Shown: piece by piece, positions 1 through 9,139 of the stretch
How the letters are laid out: every line of letters begins with the position of its first letter
Position numbering within the stretch: position 1 is the stretch's first letter
DNA from: an uncultured Bacteroidales bacterium
GTDB lineage: Bacteria > Bacteroidota > Bacteroidia > Bacteroidales > UBA932
DNA: 34,338 nucleotides
Assembly (NCBI GenBank): GCA_900320545.1
Contig: ONSU01000030.1
Coordinates: 1-34,338 of the forward strand
Reading direction: 5' to 3'
Program-made: the position numbers and the translations under genes
Notes under the pieces: model-generated
Told to the model about the DNA's origin: nothing
What the model saw: the letters and a program-made list of their open reading frames with translations, nothing else
Database searches by the model: none

Positions 1-1135
1 ACCCCGAACCCTAATTCGATCGAAGCTTTCTGATCCTCCGTGTACAGCGTGCTGGGATAGCAGCGTTCGAAAGCGTAATCCCCGATGGAGACAGACTTCT
101 TGATCATGCACAATTCCAGGCTCTTGCATCCGGAGAACGCCCGCTTGCCGATGGTCGTCACGTTGGCCGGGATATCCACCCGGTCCAGCTTGCCGCACTC
201 GCAGAAGGCCCGATTCGGAATCTCTGTCAGCGCCGTTCCGTTGAATGATAATTCCGTCATCCTCTCGCATCCGGCGAAGGCGAAGTCTCCCATCGTCTTC
301 AGATTCTTCGGAAGCGCGACGCCAGCCAGATGGCTGCAGTAGAGGAACGCGCCCTTGCCGATGCTGGTGACGCCGTTTGGCAGATCGCAGACCCGCATCT
401 GTGCGCAGCCGTTGAAAGCGCCATCACCAATGGTCCTGAGAGACCCGGGAAGGGTGACGTCCTTCGCCTGTCCGCAGGCTTCGAAGGCGTAGTCGCCGAT
501 CTCGGATACGCCTCCGGATACTTTCACCTTCTTGATCCATACGTTCCCCCGGAAGCAATTGTCACCGATCCGGCGATAGCGGCACCGCTCCTGGCGGCAA
601 CCACGACACTCCGGGCCTGATCCAGATAGGCGGGCGTCTTGAAGGCGATGACGGAACAAAGGTTCGCAAATGACAGTCCGCCGCTTACCGTTCCGCCGGA
701 AACTTCTCCGCCGGCGAGCGCCAGGGCCGCGCCATTGGCAAAAGAGCCCGGAGTCGCCGTCTGCGAGGAGGGGAGGGTTGTCGTGATGGTCTGTCCGGAT
801 ATGCGGGCGTTTCCGTCGGCGGGATAAATCGCGTAAATGCTTTCCGCCCCTTCGTGCACTTCACCGGAGAAGAAAGAACGGGTGGGATCGTCATCGATCG
901 TGCCGGCAAAGGTGTGGCCGCTGCAGCCACTCAGATTGTCGAACACGGTGATGTCGTCCCCCTCGCACCAGAGAACGGAACTTCCTTCCGTATCGGCGAG
1001 GACCGTCCGGGTCGCGGCCCTGGATGCGGGGATCTCGAGACGGATGAGTTTTTCCTGAGGAATTTCGTTGAATTGCGGCTCTTTCGCGCAGGCGGCCGTC
1101 AGGATGAGTACCGCCGTGAAATACATCTTTTTCAT
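1..1135 (-). pseudogene. BspA-type leucine-rich-repeat lipoprotein, frameshifted and truncated by the window edge
   Basis: Two reading frames on the minus strand appear to belong to one gene. The first, starting at 1135, begins with a lipoprotein signal (Cys at residue 16) and a TRT motif near residues 42-44. A beta-rich domain follows, with motifs such as VLWCEGDDITVF and AIYPADGNA typical of Bacteroidales surface lipoproteins; this frame stops at 524. From about 600 down to position 1 the neighbouring frame encodes at least seven BspA/LRR_5 repeats of about 23 residues (IGDYAF, IGDGAF, IGKGAF, MGDFAF, IGKRAF and similar). The frame switch lies between about 546 and 620; one extra G in the five-G run (plus-strand C at 546-550) would join the frames. 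The 3' end is outside the window. Proteins of this type are usually surface-exposed and bind host or matrix proteins. I chose the start at 1135 rather than 1165 because the signal peptide begins there. Confidence 0.75.
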
Positions 1136-1262
1136 AGCTTTACTCCATTTCTTCGTAATCGTCATTGTAATTGTATCCGTCGGTCGTGCCGGATACGGTA
1201 CAGAAAGATTCTGTTTCCAGAGAGAGGATTTCCCACGTCGGGCGGGAGTACCTTCTAAGGTA

Positions 1263-1359
1263 TTGTAACAATTTCATTTTTTCCAACTTTTACACTACTG
1301 GGGTGCAAAGATAGGAAAAAATTTCATAATTGTTACAAAATTACTACAAAAATGTAACA
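1263..1359. repeat. Three TGTAACA/TGTTACA heptamers around the promoter (possible operator)
   Basis: TGTAACA occurs at 1264-1270 and 1353-1359, and its inverse TGTTACA at 1331-1337. The first and second copies are part of an exact 11-base inverted repeat (1263-1273 and 1328-1338) that flanks the -7 box and overlaps the -33 box. The second and third copies form another inverted pair with a 15-base spacer just after the stop codon of the upstream gene. This may be a regulator-binding array or a weak AT-rich terminator; the sequence alone cannot decide. Confidence 0.35.
1306..1339 (-). promoter_or_regulatory. Bacteroidetes-type promoter for the LRR lipoprotein gene
   Basis: Read leftward, TATCTTTG (plus-strand CAAAGATA at 1306-1313) matches the -7 consensus TAnnTTTG. 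A TTTG (plus CAAA at 1336-1339) lies 22 bases upstream as the -33 element. Transcription would start near 1300, leaving a leader of about 165 bases before the start at 1135. The surrounding 1136-1364 gap otherwise holds only the TGTAACA/TGTTACA repeats described separately. Confidence 0.6.
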
Positions 1360-1364
1360 GTGCC

Positions 1365-4300
1365 CTAGTCCGGAATGTCTCTTACGCACCGGATGCGGTA
1401 GCAGTTGCCGGCGATACCGATGGTGATGCGCTGGTTGTTGCCCTGGACGTCCCAGGAGTGCTTGGTCTTTTCGGTGCTGCTCCCGGTGGAGGCGAAGTCG
1501 TAGCCGTTGCCGTATTTATAGCAGCAGTTGACATAGGAGCTCACCATCGTCTGGGGGCAGTTGGCCCACCAGTTCTTGGACGTGTAGCTGAACATGACGG
1601 CCGCCTCGCGGATATTCGGGACGCGGTAGCCCTCGGGGCAGGGAGAGCGCCCTTCGATGAGCATCTGGTGGAGATAGTCATAGTTGACCGGGCCGTTTTC
1701 CGATCCGGTGTAATCTTTCATCAGGATGTACGGGCCGGTTTCGAAGCGTTTCCAGAGCCGGGAACTCTGGCTGAACTCGTTGTCCGGCTCCAGTTCGAAG
1801 GAGGAGTAGTAACGGAGCGACTTCTCGTTGATGTTGCGGCAGTCGAAGGTATAGACCGTATTGGAGTTGATCGTGCCGGACTGCGGGCTGGCGATTACCA
1901 GCGGTGTAGGAATCGCGTCGACGTCGGCGATGACCGATGCGGCCGTCGCGGGATCGAGCTCGACCTCGTCCCGGCCGAGATTCCGGATGCAGCGGGTCGT
2001 GAAGCGGCCCTGCTTGTGGGAATTGTCCCAGTAAACGTCCATGTGGTAATAGCCGGCACCCATATTCGGACCCTCCTCGCAGCGCAGCATATCGGGAAGA
2101 TTTTTGCCGACGGTCGAGTTCCGGTTGATGGTGCTGGAGATGTAATGGACCCGCCACCGGTCGACATTCGGGAAATACGGATCGTCGGCGGGGAAGCGTC
2201 CGGAGCGGCTGGCCCAGGACTGGGAATAGGTCATCGCCTCTTCCGAGAGACCCTGTCCGCCGAGGAACATATCCATGATCTGCTCACTGGAAGCCATATA
2301 CCAGCGGACTTCCTCGGCGTCGATCATGCCGTTGCCGTTATTGTCGCGGTTGCGCATCATACAGGACCAGCGCATCGTGGCGTCCGACGGATCGTCCGGA
2401 TCGTCTTTGAGGAAGACGTAATTGGCATCGTTCTCGGCCTCATAGTCCAGGTGGTCGGACCACGGGATATTGTTCTGGAAAGTGCCCCCCTGAAGAAGCT
2501 GCCAGTTGGAAACCGTGTTGTAGCGGCCGTTGAATTTGCTGTTGACGGGGAGGGAGATGTAATTGGGAATTTCGTTGGCGAAACTGGTGTAATTGCTTCC
2601 GCGGCGGTATGCATGCTCGTTCTGGCTGTAGAACCAGACGATGCCTTCGGTCTCGTCGATCGTCTCCGTTCCCCAGCCCTCGCTGTTCTCTTCCAGGGAG
2701 CGGGTGAGGTTGTAAGGGGTCTGGATGGACCGCTGGCGGATGGTGATCACCGATCCCGTCGCGGTACTGGCCTGGTCGAGACTGAAGTTGCTGTCGCACA
2801 GGAGGAACATCATCCGGTTGGGCTGGTTGCAGAAGGTCTTCCAGAAGTCCTTGGGCGTGTTGGCCGGATTGATGGGATCGGCCTGATAATAGAATTCGTC
2901 CACGAAGGCCGTTACGTAGATGCGGTGACGGCAGGCATTACCCCTTGCGATGGCATCCTTCTCCTCTGCCGTGAGGTCGGTACGCGAATTGAGTCCGCCG
3001 CCGGTGACGCCGTGCTCCATGTCCGCGTCGATGAACGACCAGTCGTACCACTGCTGGTCATATTCGTCCCGGAAGTCGTTCGGATCCCCGGCCAGGTAGA
3101 GGTTTTTCTGCTCCCGCAGATACTGGGTGAACTGCACGACATTCATCAGGCGGGGAGAGTCGTCGCCGGGGTAGGGGTGATTGTTGTGCCGGTAGGGGTA
3201 TTTCCCGTAGCGGAGAGAGTCGGCCGTCGCGGTATTGTCGATGTTGTTGACCATGAAGTGGACCCACTTGTAGTCGTAGCCGGTGGGAATGTCGGCGTCG
3301 CCCACGCGCGGCGGAATGCCTTCCTTGCCGTAAGGGGTCTTGACATACCAGAAGCAGTGGTCGGGATCGATGTGGTCGGCGTCGAAGTTGAAGACCCGCT
3401 GGCCGTAATGGGAGTCAAAGGTGAAGGTGGATTCCTTGGCGACGTTGACGGATCCCCAGGCGCCGGGATTGAGTTCCTGTACCATCGACGCTCCGTACTG
3501 GGAGCTTTCGACCTCGAGGAGGATCTTGTCTACGCCCTTGACCGTGACGGTGTAGGTGTAGTAGTTGTTGCGGAGGATGTCGTAATTGTTCTGGTCGGAG
3601 CCGAAGTCCCCGAGATGGATAACGTAGGTGACATCGGCGCAGAGCGTCTGGTCCTTGGCCTCGGAGGCGACCAGTACGTCCATGTTCAGCACGCCCTTGA
3701 TGATGACATAGGTCCCCATTTCCGGAGCGTACTGCCACATGTCGCCGGACTTGACCGAATAGGTGCCGTCCGCGTTTTTCTTGCGCATTTCCCGCATCTG
3801 GCAGCGCTCGGCGGCCGTCGAGCCGGGGACGGTGCCGTTCTTGTTGGCGCTCTCGCGGTTCTCCATCATATAGAAGGTGAAGCCATAGACGGGATCGGTC
3901 TCCGCATTCTCGGTGGTCTCGGCCGGGACGGGAATGGAGTCGAAATACCCTTCCGCTTCGGCGGCGTCCGTATCCCTCGCGGCGGAGGCGTCGGCGAAGA
4001 CCGTGCAGCCCTTGGGCATATTGACGACCTGCCAGGATTCGGGCGTGAAGTGCGTCATCTGCCGGTAGGTTTCGTCTCCGTCAAAGGTGGCGTTGCCTTC
4101 GGCCACCTGGATCTTGAACTGAATCTTGGCGTCCATCCGCTCCAGGGGGAGATACCAGTCTTCCGTCCATGCGCTTCCGTCGTACCACTGCACGGCTTCC
4201 TTTCCGCCGACGATCTTGACGGGAGACTTGACGCCGGTCATCGGGAAGTACCCGTTGCGCTGGAGCGTCGGTTGCTGCATGTGGGCTGTCAGTGCCTTGA

Positions 4301-4817
4301 GGGCGGATTCGGTGCGGATGAGGTTGAGACTTTCCGGGGAAATGTTGATCATGTCGCCGTCGATGTTGACGACGGCGTAAATCTTTCCGGTCGCCGAAGG
4401 AGCCTTGATGCGGAGCCCGCCGTGGGTCCATTTGCTGTCGTCCGGATTGTCGACCGTGTAGGCGCCGTATTTGTCGCTGCGGTCGGTCGTATTGGTACGC
4501 CACCAGCCGTCGAACTGCCCGGCGAGAATGTCGGTCTGGCTGCCGAGGTTGCGGTCGTCGAAGAAGTGGGCGTAGAGGCGTTTGCTGCCGTCCTCGCTGA
4601 AGATGAAAAGGAAGAGATTCTTGACGCGGGATTCGCCGATGATGCCCGTGTCGCTCCGGGTCGACAGATCGACGGCACCGAAGGAGGAGGCACCGAAAGG
4701 AATGGTGACCCAGGTGTCCTCTCCGACGGTATACTCGGACGGCTCCTCTTCCCGGGCGCATCCGGAGAGCGTCAGGAGAGAAGAAAGGAGCAATATATAC
4801 AGGAATCTCTTCGTCAT
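1365..4817 (-). CDS. Large DUF4906-like fimbrial lipoprotein (probable tip or accessory adhesin)
   Basis: A 1150-residue exported lipoprotein with a clear signal peptide and lipobox LSGC (Cys20). The mature N-terminus has a beta strand followed by STRS (Arg54), matching the maturation-site pattern of the neighbouring fimbrillins. The middle is rich in Trp, Tyr and Asn. The C-terminal third has repeated MRNRDNN/RCIRN-type segments and a motif CPEGYRVPNIREA near residue 1090, typical of large DUF4906-type proteins in Bacteroidales fimbrial clusters. It is the last gene of the operon, six bases after the 669-aa lipoprotein. Size and terminal position suggest a low-copy tip or adhesive component rather than a stalk subunit; that role is inferred. 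The family name comes from recalled sequence character, not from a search. Confidence 0.72.
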   Translation of the reverse strand: MTKRFLYILLLSSLLTLSGCAREEEPSEYTVGEDTWVTIPFGASSFGAVDLSTRSDTGIIGESRVKNLFLFIFSEDGSKRLYAHFFDDRNLGSQTDILAGQFDGWWRTNTTDRSDKYGAYTVDNPDDSKWTHGGLRIKAPSATGKIYAVVNIDGDMINISPESLNLIRTESALKALTAHMQQPTLQRNGYFPMTGVKSPVKIVGGKEAVQWYDGSAWTEDWYLPLERMDAKIQFKIQVAEGNATFDGDETYRQMTHFTPESWQVVNMPKGCTVFADASAARDTDAAEAEGYFDSIPVPAETTENAETDPVYGFTFYMMENRESANKNGTVPGSTAAERCQMREMRKKNADGTYSVKSGDMWQYAPEMGTYVIIKGVLNMDVLVASEAKDQTLCADVTYVIHLGDFGSDQNNYDILRNNYYTYTVTVKGVDKILLEVESSQYGASMVQELNPGAWGSVNVAKESTFTFDSHYGQRVFNFDADHIDPDHCFWYVKTPYGKEGIPPRVGDADIPTGYDYKWVHFMVNNIDNTATADSLRYGKYPYRHNNHPYPGDDSPRLMNVVQFTQYLREQKNLYLAGDPNDFRDEYDQQWYDWSFIDADMEHGVTGGGLNSRTDLTAEEKDAIARGNACRHRIYVTAFVDEFYYQADPINPANTPKDFWKTFCNQPNRMMFLLCDSNFSLDQASTATGSVITIRQRSIQTPYNLTRSLEENSEGWGTETIDETEGIVWFYSQNEHAYRRGSNYTSFANEIPNYISLPVNSKFNGRYNTVSNWQLLQGGTFQNNIPWSDHLDYEAENDANYVFLKDDPDDPSDATMRWSCMMRNRDNNGNGMIDAEEVRWYMASSEQIMDMFLGGQGLSEEAMTYSQSWASRSGRFPADDPYFPNVDRWRVHYISSTINRNSTVGKNLPDMLRCEEGPNMGAGYYHMDVYWDNSHKQGRFTTRCIRNLGRDEVELDPATAASVIADVDAIPTPLVIASPQSGTINSNTVYTFDCRNINEKSLRYYSSFELEPDNEFSQSSRLWKRFETGPYILMKDYTGSENGPVNYDYLHQMLIEGRSPCPEGYRVPNIREAAVMFSYTSKNWWANCPQTMVSSYVNCCYKYGNGYDFASTGSSTEKTKHSWDVQGNNQRITIGIAGNCYRIRCVRDIPD

Positions 4818-4823
4818 AGTCGT

Positions 4824-6833
4824 TTATTCAAATTCAATCGTTCCTTCCCGGGGTACCCACGGAATGACCTTGAAGGATATGATGCCGCCGTCGCTCTGGA
4901 CGGACGCAAAGATATTCACCTTGATGTAATCGTTGCGGCTCAGTTCCTCCAGATTCTCGGGCTGATGGGTGACGGGATCGATGATCTGTAGGGGAATCAC
5001 CTTCATGGCCGCTGCGGGAGTGCCGCTGTCACAGGCGTAGAGCGCCCACATGTCGTTGGTCGTATTTTTACCGCTGCTGGCGTGCCCGTAGCCGTCGCAA
5101 TAGAGGTAGCAGGGTGCGCCGGAAGATACGCCGTTCTGGAAGGCGACGCCCTTGATGGTGCCGTTGACGAAATTCACGGGCATATAATAGGAGTACCCGA
5201 TCATCGTCGTCGTCAGCTTGACGTTGTTGTCGTTGGTGACGATACTCTTGTCCCAATACTGCCCCGTGGCCTCATTGAGAATAAAATACTGTCCGTCTCC
5301 CGCCCGTTCAAGAGTCCAGATGAAGGGGTCGTAGTCCCCGTCCAGCCGGAGATCGGTCAGCGTCCCGCCGTCCGTGCGGGTCAAAGCCAGCGTGGTAGGG
5401 TCTACGAGAAGGGTGGTCGTACGGGTTCCGCCAAGGATATTCTTGTCCAGCCAGGTCTTGACGCCCCCTTGCTGCATGTAATTTTCGCTCTTGACGAAGC
5501 GGTTGTTCTGGGTCAGGCTCTCGTTCAGCGTGTTGTCATAGAGGAATCCGCGGGAAGAGTTCAGCGATTTGAACAGGTATTTGTAGTGCCCGGCGATCCA
5601 GGAGGATTTGAGGGCCTCCGCGGTAAAGATCGGGGTGCCGTCCGTAAGGGTGATTTCATCGCTGTTGATGCCGGCGTATTCCACATCGACCTTGTACTTG
5701 TACATGTCCTCGCCACGGCGGCTTTCGAGGATGTAGGCGTCGTAGATGACACGGTTCTCCTCCGTGGGGATAAGGAGCCCGTCGCCGGGATAGGCGTGGA
5801 TGGCGGCAGCGGCGTCAAGTTGCGGGGTGCCGATGCCGTCGGCGAAGTCGGTGAAGCGGCTGCCGTCGCCGAAGTCGAACAGGTAAGTCTGCTTCTGGGA
5901 GAATGGCGTCTCGAAGGAGAAAGTATTGAGCGTCAGGTCCTCAATGGGACTCTCGTTGTTGAGCGTCAGGCGGATGCGGGAATAGGTGCGCACCAGTTCG
6001 CCGTCGACATGACAGGTGCCGGAGAGCACGAGGAAATCCTTGACGAGCGAGAGCGGCTGCGGGCGCTGCTCGCAGACATATTGCTCATCGGAAGATCCGC
6101 TGTAAGTGCCGTCCGCCTTGACGGTGCGGATGTCATATTTGAACAGGGGGGCGTAGGCGGGATTGTCGGCCGTGAAGTCCGGAAGCCCCTCCGTCAGGTG
6201 GCTGTTGAATGCGGTGATGACGCCGTCGACGAGGGTGGTGAATGCCGTCCCGTTGTCCTGCAGGCCGGCGTAGGTCCGGACACCGCTTTCGGAAGTGACG
6301 GGGCCCGTGGCGGAATGATTGGCCACGGCGAGGAGACGGTATTCGCCCGAGCGGAGTTTCTCGATGGAGGACGCGGCGTCGCCGTGCTGAGGATAAAGGT
6401 AACTGAAGTGCGCCACGGCCGCTACGGTATATTGCGTATTGGCGGGCAGGAGTGTGCCGTCGGCAGAGCAGAAGCCATTTTCCCTGCCGGTGATGTCGCA
6501 ATAGTCGTTAAGGGTGCCGTTGTCGAGATAGAAGTCGCGGTAGGCCACCATCGTGTTGTCGTGGCTCCGGATCAGGAAGAGGGTCAGCCGGTAGAAGGAC
6601 TGTCCGTCCACCAGCAGTTCCCAGCGTTTCCAGCCGGTCGTGTCGGCAGGGGAGACGGCGCCGTCTGCATAGCCGGCCTTCGTGCCGGCGGTCATCATCG
6701 GGATGCGGACCGAGAAAGTCAGGTCCGCCGGAGCCCCGTCATTCCGGGGCTTGTCCCCGGAATCACCCTTCCCGCAGCCGGCGAACATCACGGCGGCAGC
6801 CCAAATCGTAAGCAGTATGCAGACTTTTCTCAT
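4824..6833 (-). CDS. 669-aa fimbrial accessory lipoprotein
   Basis: The signal peptide ends in the lipobox FAGC (Cys20), followed by a strand (LTFSVRI) and GTKAG (Lys52), the same arrangement as in fimbrillins. The protein then resembles Bacteroidales fimbrial accessory proteins: ELLVDGQSFYRLTLFLI near residue 75 and TQYTVAAVAHF near residue 130 look like the first fimbrillin/Mfa beta-sandwich. The C-terminal half includes a segment with WDKSIV and CYLYCDGYGH that may be a separate binding domain. It starts six bases after the 383-codon fimbrillin gene and ends six bases before the DUF4906-like gene, so it is surely co-transcribed. I do not recognise an exact family. A minor pilus or tip-proximal subunit is the likeliest role. 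Confidence 0.65.
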   Translation of the reverse strand: MRKVCILLTIWAAAVMFAGCGKGDSGDKPRNDGAPADLTFSVRIPMMTAGTKAGYADGAVSPADTTGWKRWELLVDGQSFYRLTLFLIRSHDNTMVAYRDFYLDNGTLNDYCDITGRENGFCSADGTLLPANTQYTVAAVAHFSYLYPQHGDAASSIEKLRSGEYRLLAVANHSATGPVTSESGVRTYAGLQDNGTAFTTLVDGVITAFNSHLTEGLPDFTADNPAYAPLFKYDIRTVKADGTYSGSSDEQYVCEQRPQPLSLVKDFLVLSGTCHVDGELVRTYSRIRLTLNNESPIEDLTLNTFSFETPFSQKQTYLFDFGDGSRFTDFADGIGTPQLDAAAAIHAYPGDGLLIPTEENRVIYDAYILESRRGEDMYKYKVDVEYAGINSDEITLTDGTPIFTAEALKSSWIAGHYKYLFKSLNSSRGFLYDNTLNESLTQNNRFVKSENYMQQGGVKTWLDKNILGGTRTTTLLVDPTTLALTRTDGGTLTDLRLDGDYDPFIWTLERAGDGQYFILNEATGQYWDKSIVTNDNNVKLTTTMIGYSYYMPVNFVNGTIKGVAFQNGVSSGAPCYLYCDGYGHASSGKNTTNDMWALYACDSGTPAAAMKVIPLQIIDPVTHQPENLEELSRNDYIKVNIFASVQSDGGIISFKVIPWVPREGTIEFE

Positions 6834-6839
6834 CGTTCG

Positions 6840-7988
6840 CTAGAAATTAATGGAATAGGAGGACTCCAGTTCGTTCCACGGCTTGATGGTGATGAAGAGT
6901 TCGACGTCCAGTTTGCTGATAATGATATTAAAGGTGTAGCGGTAGCCGGGCTCCAGGACCGTTCCTTCCGGGAGGGCCACCTTGAAGGTGTAGCCGAGAC
7001 TGTTACGGGTCGTGAAGCAGATCGAAGTACCTTCTCCGACGGTCTGCGGGATCATCAGGACGAAGCCGTCGTTGCCCGTGTAGAATTCGCCCGCCGTGAC
7101 CGTGCTCGTGGCGTCGGACGCCTGGTAGGCCACGGCCCGGCTCTCAGGGGTGGAGGAGAATGCCAGTCCGGGAGTGGTGGCCCACTGGTACATCTTCTTG
7201 CCCTCGAGCGGGGCGGAAATGCCATACCACTGGATTCTCTCGACGCCGCTTTCCGTGCCGTCGCCGAAGACCAGCAGGCCGTAATCCACAAATTCGCCCT
7301 CCGCCTCGTTCTCCAGCCAGACGCCCGTCAGGTAATCCGTCGAGGGAAAGTCCTCCTTGAACCGGAAAGTGAATTTGACGGCGGAAAGCATATGCTTCAT
7401 CCTTAACTGGACGTGCTGTTGCAGGTCGGCAAGGGTCGAAAGCGTCATTTTCTGATAGCCGGCCAGCATGTCGTCCTGCTGGGTGCTTGTACGATAATCG
7501 GCGATGAAGGTGCTGGCGCTCGTGTTCTCGCGGAGCTCCACGCCCGCGGGGTAGTAGGCGCGGAAGCGGTAAGTTTCGCCGGGACGCCAATAGACTTCGC
7601 CCGCCCTTTCGCCCTGGTCCTCGACGATGACCGTGTTCCATTTCTGGCGGTCGGATTCCTCGTCCGTGTCCGGGTTGAATTCGTGGCCGCCCTCACGGTC
7701 GAACCAACGGAGCTGGACACCCTGGAACACGTCGTTGGTCGTGCGTCCCGATGCGTCAGTCATGGCGGCCCAGAGGCCGATGGCTTTCCCCAGACCTCCG
7801 TCCGCGACGGGGGTGCAGGCGTGGATCAGGTCGTCATCGCTGCTGATGAGCGCCTTGCTCACGGCGGCCTCCTGCTCCACTTCGAAGCGGATGGGGCGCC
7901 GCACGTCGGCATCCGTGCTCCGCCTGTCGCAGGACAGGCTCAGCAGGGCACAGGCAGCCGCAAGGCAGTATGCTGATACTTTTGTCAT
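6840..7988 (-). CDS. Fimbrillin-family lipoprotein (Mfa-like)
   Basis: A 382-residue lipoprotein with the fimbrillin layout: signal peptide with LSLSC (Cys20), a strand (IRFEVE), then VSKA (Lys45), two beta-sandwich-like regions with YRFRAYYPAG near residue 140 and LRMKHMLSAVKFTF near residue 200, and a C-terminal GYRYTFNIIISKLDVEL strand region. These are hallmarks of Mfa1/FimA-like (PF13149-type) proteins. The ATG at 7988 is preferred over an upstream start at 8099 because it begins the signal peptide and overlaps the previous gene's stop as ATGA, suggesting translational coupling. It is one of two similar-sized fimbrillins after the probable major subunit, so it is more likely an accessory pilin than the stalk. 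Confidence 0.82.
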   Translation of the reverse strand: MTKVSAYCLAAACALLSLSCDRRSTDADVRRPIRFEVEQEAAVSKALISSDDDLIHACTPVADGGLGKAIGLWAAMTDASGRTTNDVFQGVQLRWFDREGGHEFNPDTDEESDRQKWNTVIVEDQGERAGEVYWRPGETYRFRAYYPAGVELRENTSASTFIADYRTSTQQDDMLAGYQKMTLSTLADLQQHVQLRMKHMLSAVKFTFRFKEDFPSTDYLTGVWLENEAEGEFVDYGLLVFGDGTESGVERIQWYGISAPLEGKKMYQWATTPGLAFSSTPESRAVAYQASDATSTVTAGEFYTGNDGFVLMIPQTVGEGTSICFTTRNSLGYTFKVALPEGTVLEPGYRYTFNIIISKLDVELFITIKPWNELESSYSINF

Positions 7989-9139
7989 AGTTCTACATCG
8001 ATGCTTCCGTGATCGAGCCAGGGGTCGACCGAGGGGTCTACGAAAATCTTGAAGAGGTTGATGGTGAACCGGTAAGTGTATCGGTAGCCCATCTTCCACC
8101 GGTCGATGTCGATGTAATTGTCATCGGCATCCTTGTATTGATAATAACTGTCGCCGTTGCCGGTCACGAGGTCGATGGTATCGGTGGACACCGTCGTGCG
8201 TCCGCCCGTCGTGCGGGAGTAACTCACTTCGATCTTGACGTGATTGCCGGTCGTAGCGTGGTCCAGATCCTGCGGAATCAGCAGGAGGGCGTTCGGGGCG
8301 GTGTAGTCCGTCGCCGTCAGCTGGATGCCTGCGGTTGCGGCTCCCGTATTGCGATAGGCATAATAGGAAGTCTCACCCGCGTCCGCATCCGCCGTCCAGC
8401 CGGGCGTGCCTCCGCCGAGGTTCTGCGTGAAGGTCGCTTTGTCCCAGGCCTGCACGACCCGGATGCTCTGCAGCCGGACCGTCTGGAGGGCGTTCTCGTC
8501 CACATTCGCGCGGATCTTGAACACGATCGAGGTGAGAGCGTGGGAGAAATTCAGGTCGACGCCCTGATACGGATTCACCGAGGTGTCGTCGTAAGGAACT
8601 CCCGGTTCGGGAGTATATTGGGCCCGCTGCCGGTCTTTGTGGATGTCGGTCAGGAGCAGGTCGTACTGTGATCCCGCCGTCCGGGGGCGGAATCCCGAGA
8701 AGGTGAATCCGTCCGTCCAGTTGTGGGAAAGGGCGGTCATATCCTCCTGCGCTACCGAAGGTGAATACGCCTGGAACGACAGGTAGGACCGTCCTGCCGA
8801 AGCCGGCAGCCAGTAATAGGGTTCCAGCGGCTTCCAGCCTGCTACCGTCGCATCGTACGCACATTCCAGATTCTGCATGTAATAGCGTTCCTTCATGGCG
8901 GCCGTCAGTTCGCTGAACGGCCTGTCCTGGTCGAGGGCGTACACCGAGAAGTGCTCCCGGGTGTCGTAGTTCTGCCCGATCTCCTGATTGGCCGCACCCG
9001 GATCCGTCCGCGTGGCGGGGGAGACGACGGGAATGTTGAAATACACGGGCTCCCGCCGCTCCTGCTGCGGAGCGGGTACGACTTTGGTGCAGCCCGCGAG
9101 GACCGCCACCAGCGCCATTATGCAGATTCTCCCTTTCAC
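7985..9139 (-). CDS. Fimbrillin-family lipoprotein (Mfa-like)
   Basis: A 384-residue lipoprotein with lipobox LAGC (Cys17), a strand (VYFNIPVV) and ATRT (Arg44), the expected site for trypsin-like maturation of fimbrillins. Later segments LSFQAYSPS and VDLNFSHALTSIVFKI match the conserved centre of the fimbrillin fold, and the C-terminus has YRYTYRFTINLFKIF. The start codon is GTG at 9139, which overlaps the stop of the preceding gene as GTGA; no ATG fits the signal peptide better. Its closest resemblance in the window is to the 413-aa fimbrillin at 10013-11254, sharing the pattern YWLP/YLWP, SPSV and MYTP/QYTP with PYDD, so the two probably arose by duplication. Confidence 0.82.
   Translation of the reverse strand: MKGRICIMALVAVLAGCTKVVPAPQQERREPVYFNIPVVSPATRTDPGAANQEIGQNYDTREHFSVYALDQDRPFSELTAAMKERYYMQNLECAYDATVAGWKPLEPYYWLPASAGRSYLSFQAYSPSVAQEDMTALSHNWTDGFTFSGFRPRTAGSQYDLLLTDIHKDRQRAQYTPEPGVPYDDTSVNPYQGVDLNFSHALTSIVFKIRANVDENALQTVRLQSIRVVQAWDKATFTQNLGGGTPGWTADADAGETSYYAYRNTGAATAGIQLTATDYTAPNALLLIPQDLDHATTGNHVKIEVSYSRTTGGRTTVSTDTIDLVTGNGDSYYQYKDADDNYIDIDRWKMGYRYTYRFTINLFKIFVDPSVDPWLDHGSIDVEL

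Noticed and set aside
85-620. Plus-strand open frames at 85-342 and 330-620
   Set aside because: The minus strand here encodes regular BspA leucine-rich repeats, which explains the open frames as shadows.
1458-7406. Very long open frames on the plus strand (1458-4991 and 5082-7406) opposite the two large fimbrial lipoproteins
   Set aside because: They lack signal peptides and recognisable domains, are rich in Val, Gly, Asp and His in the way antisense frames of GC-rich genes are, and lie fully opposite convincing genes. Similar antisense frames oppose the SpoIIE gene (29551-31737) and others.
7989-8099. Upstream start (8099) for the fimbrillin gene ending at 6840
   Set aside because: The added residues are basic and unstructured and precede a perfect signal peptide at the ATGA-coupled start, 7988.
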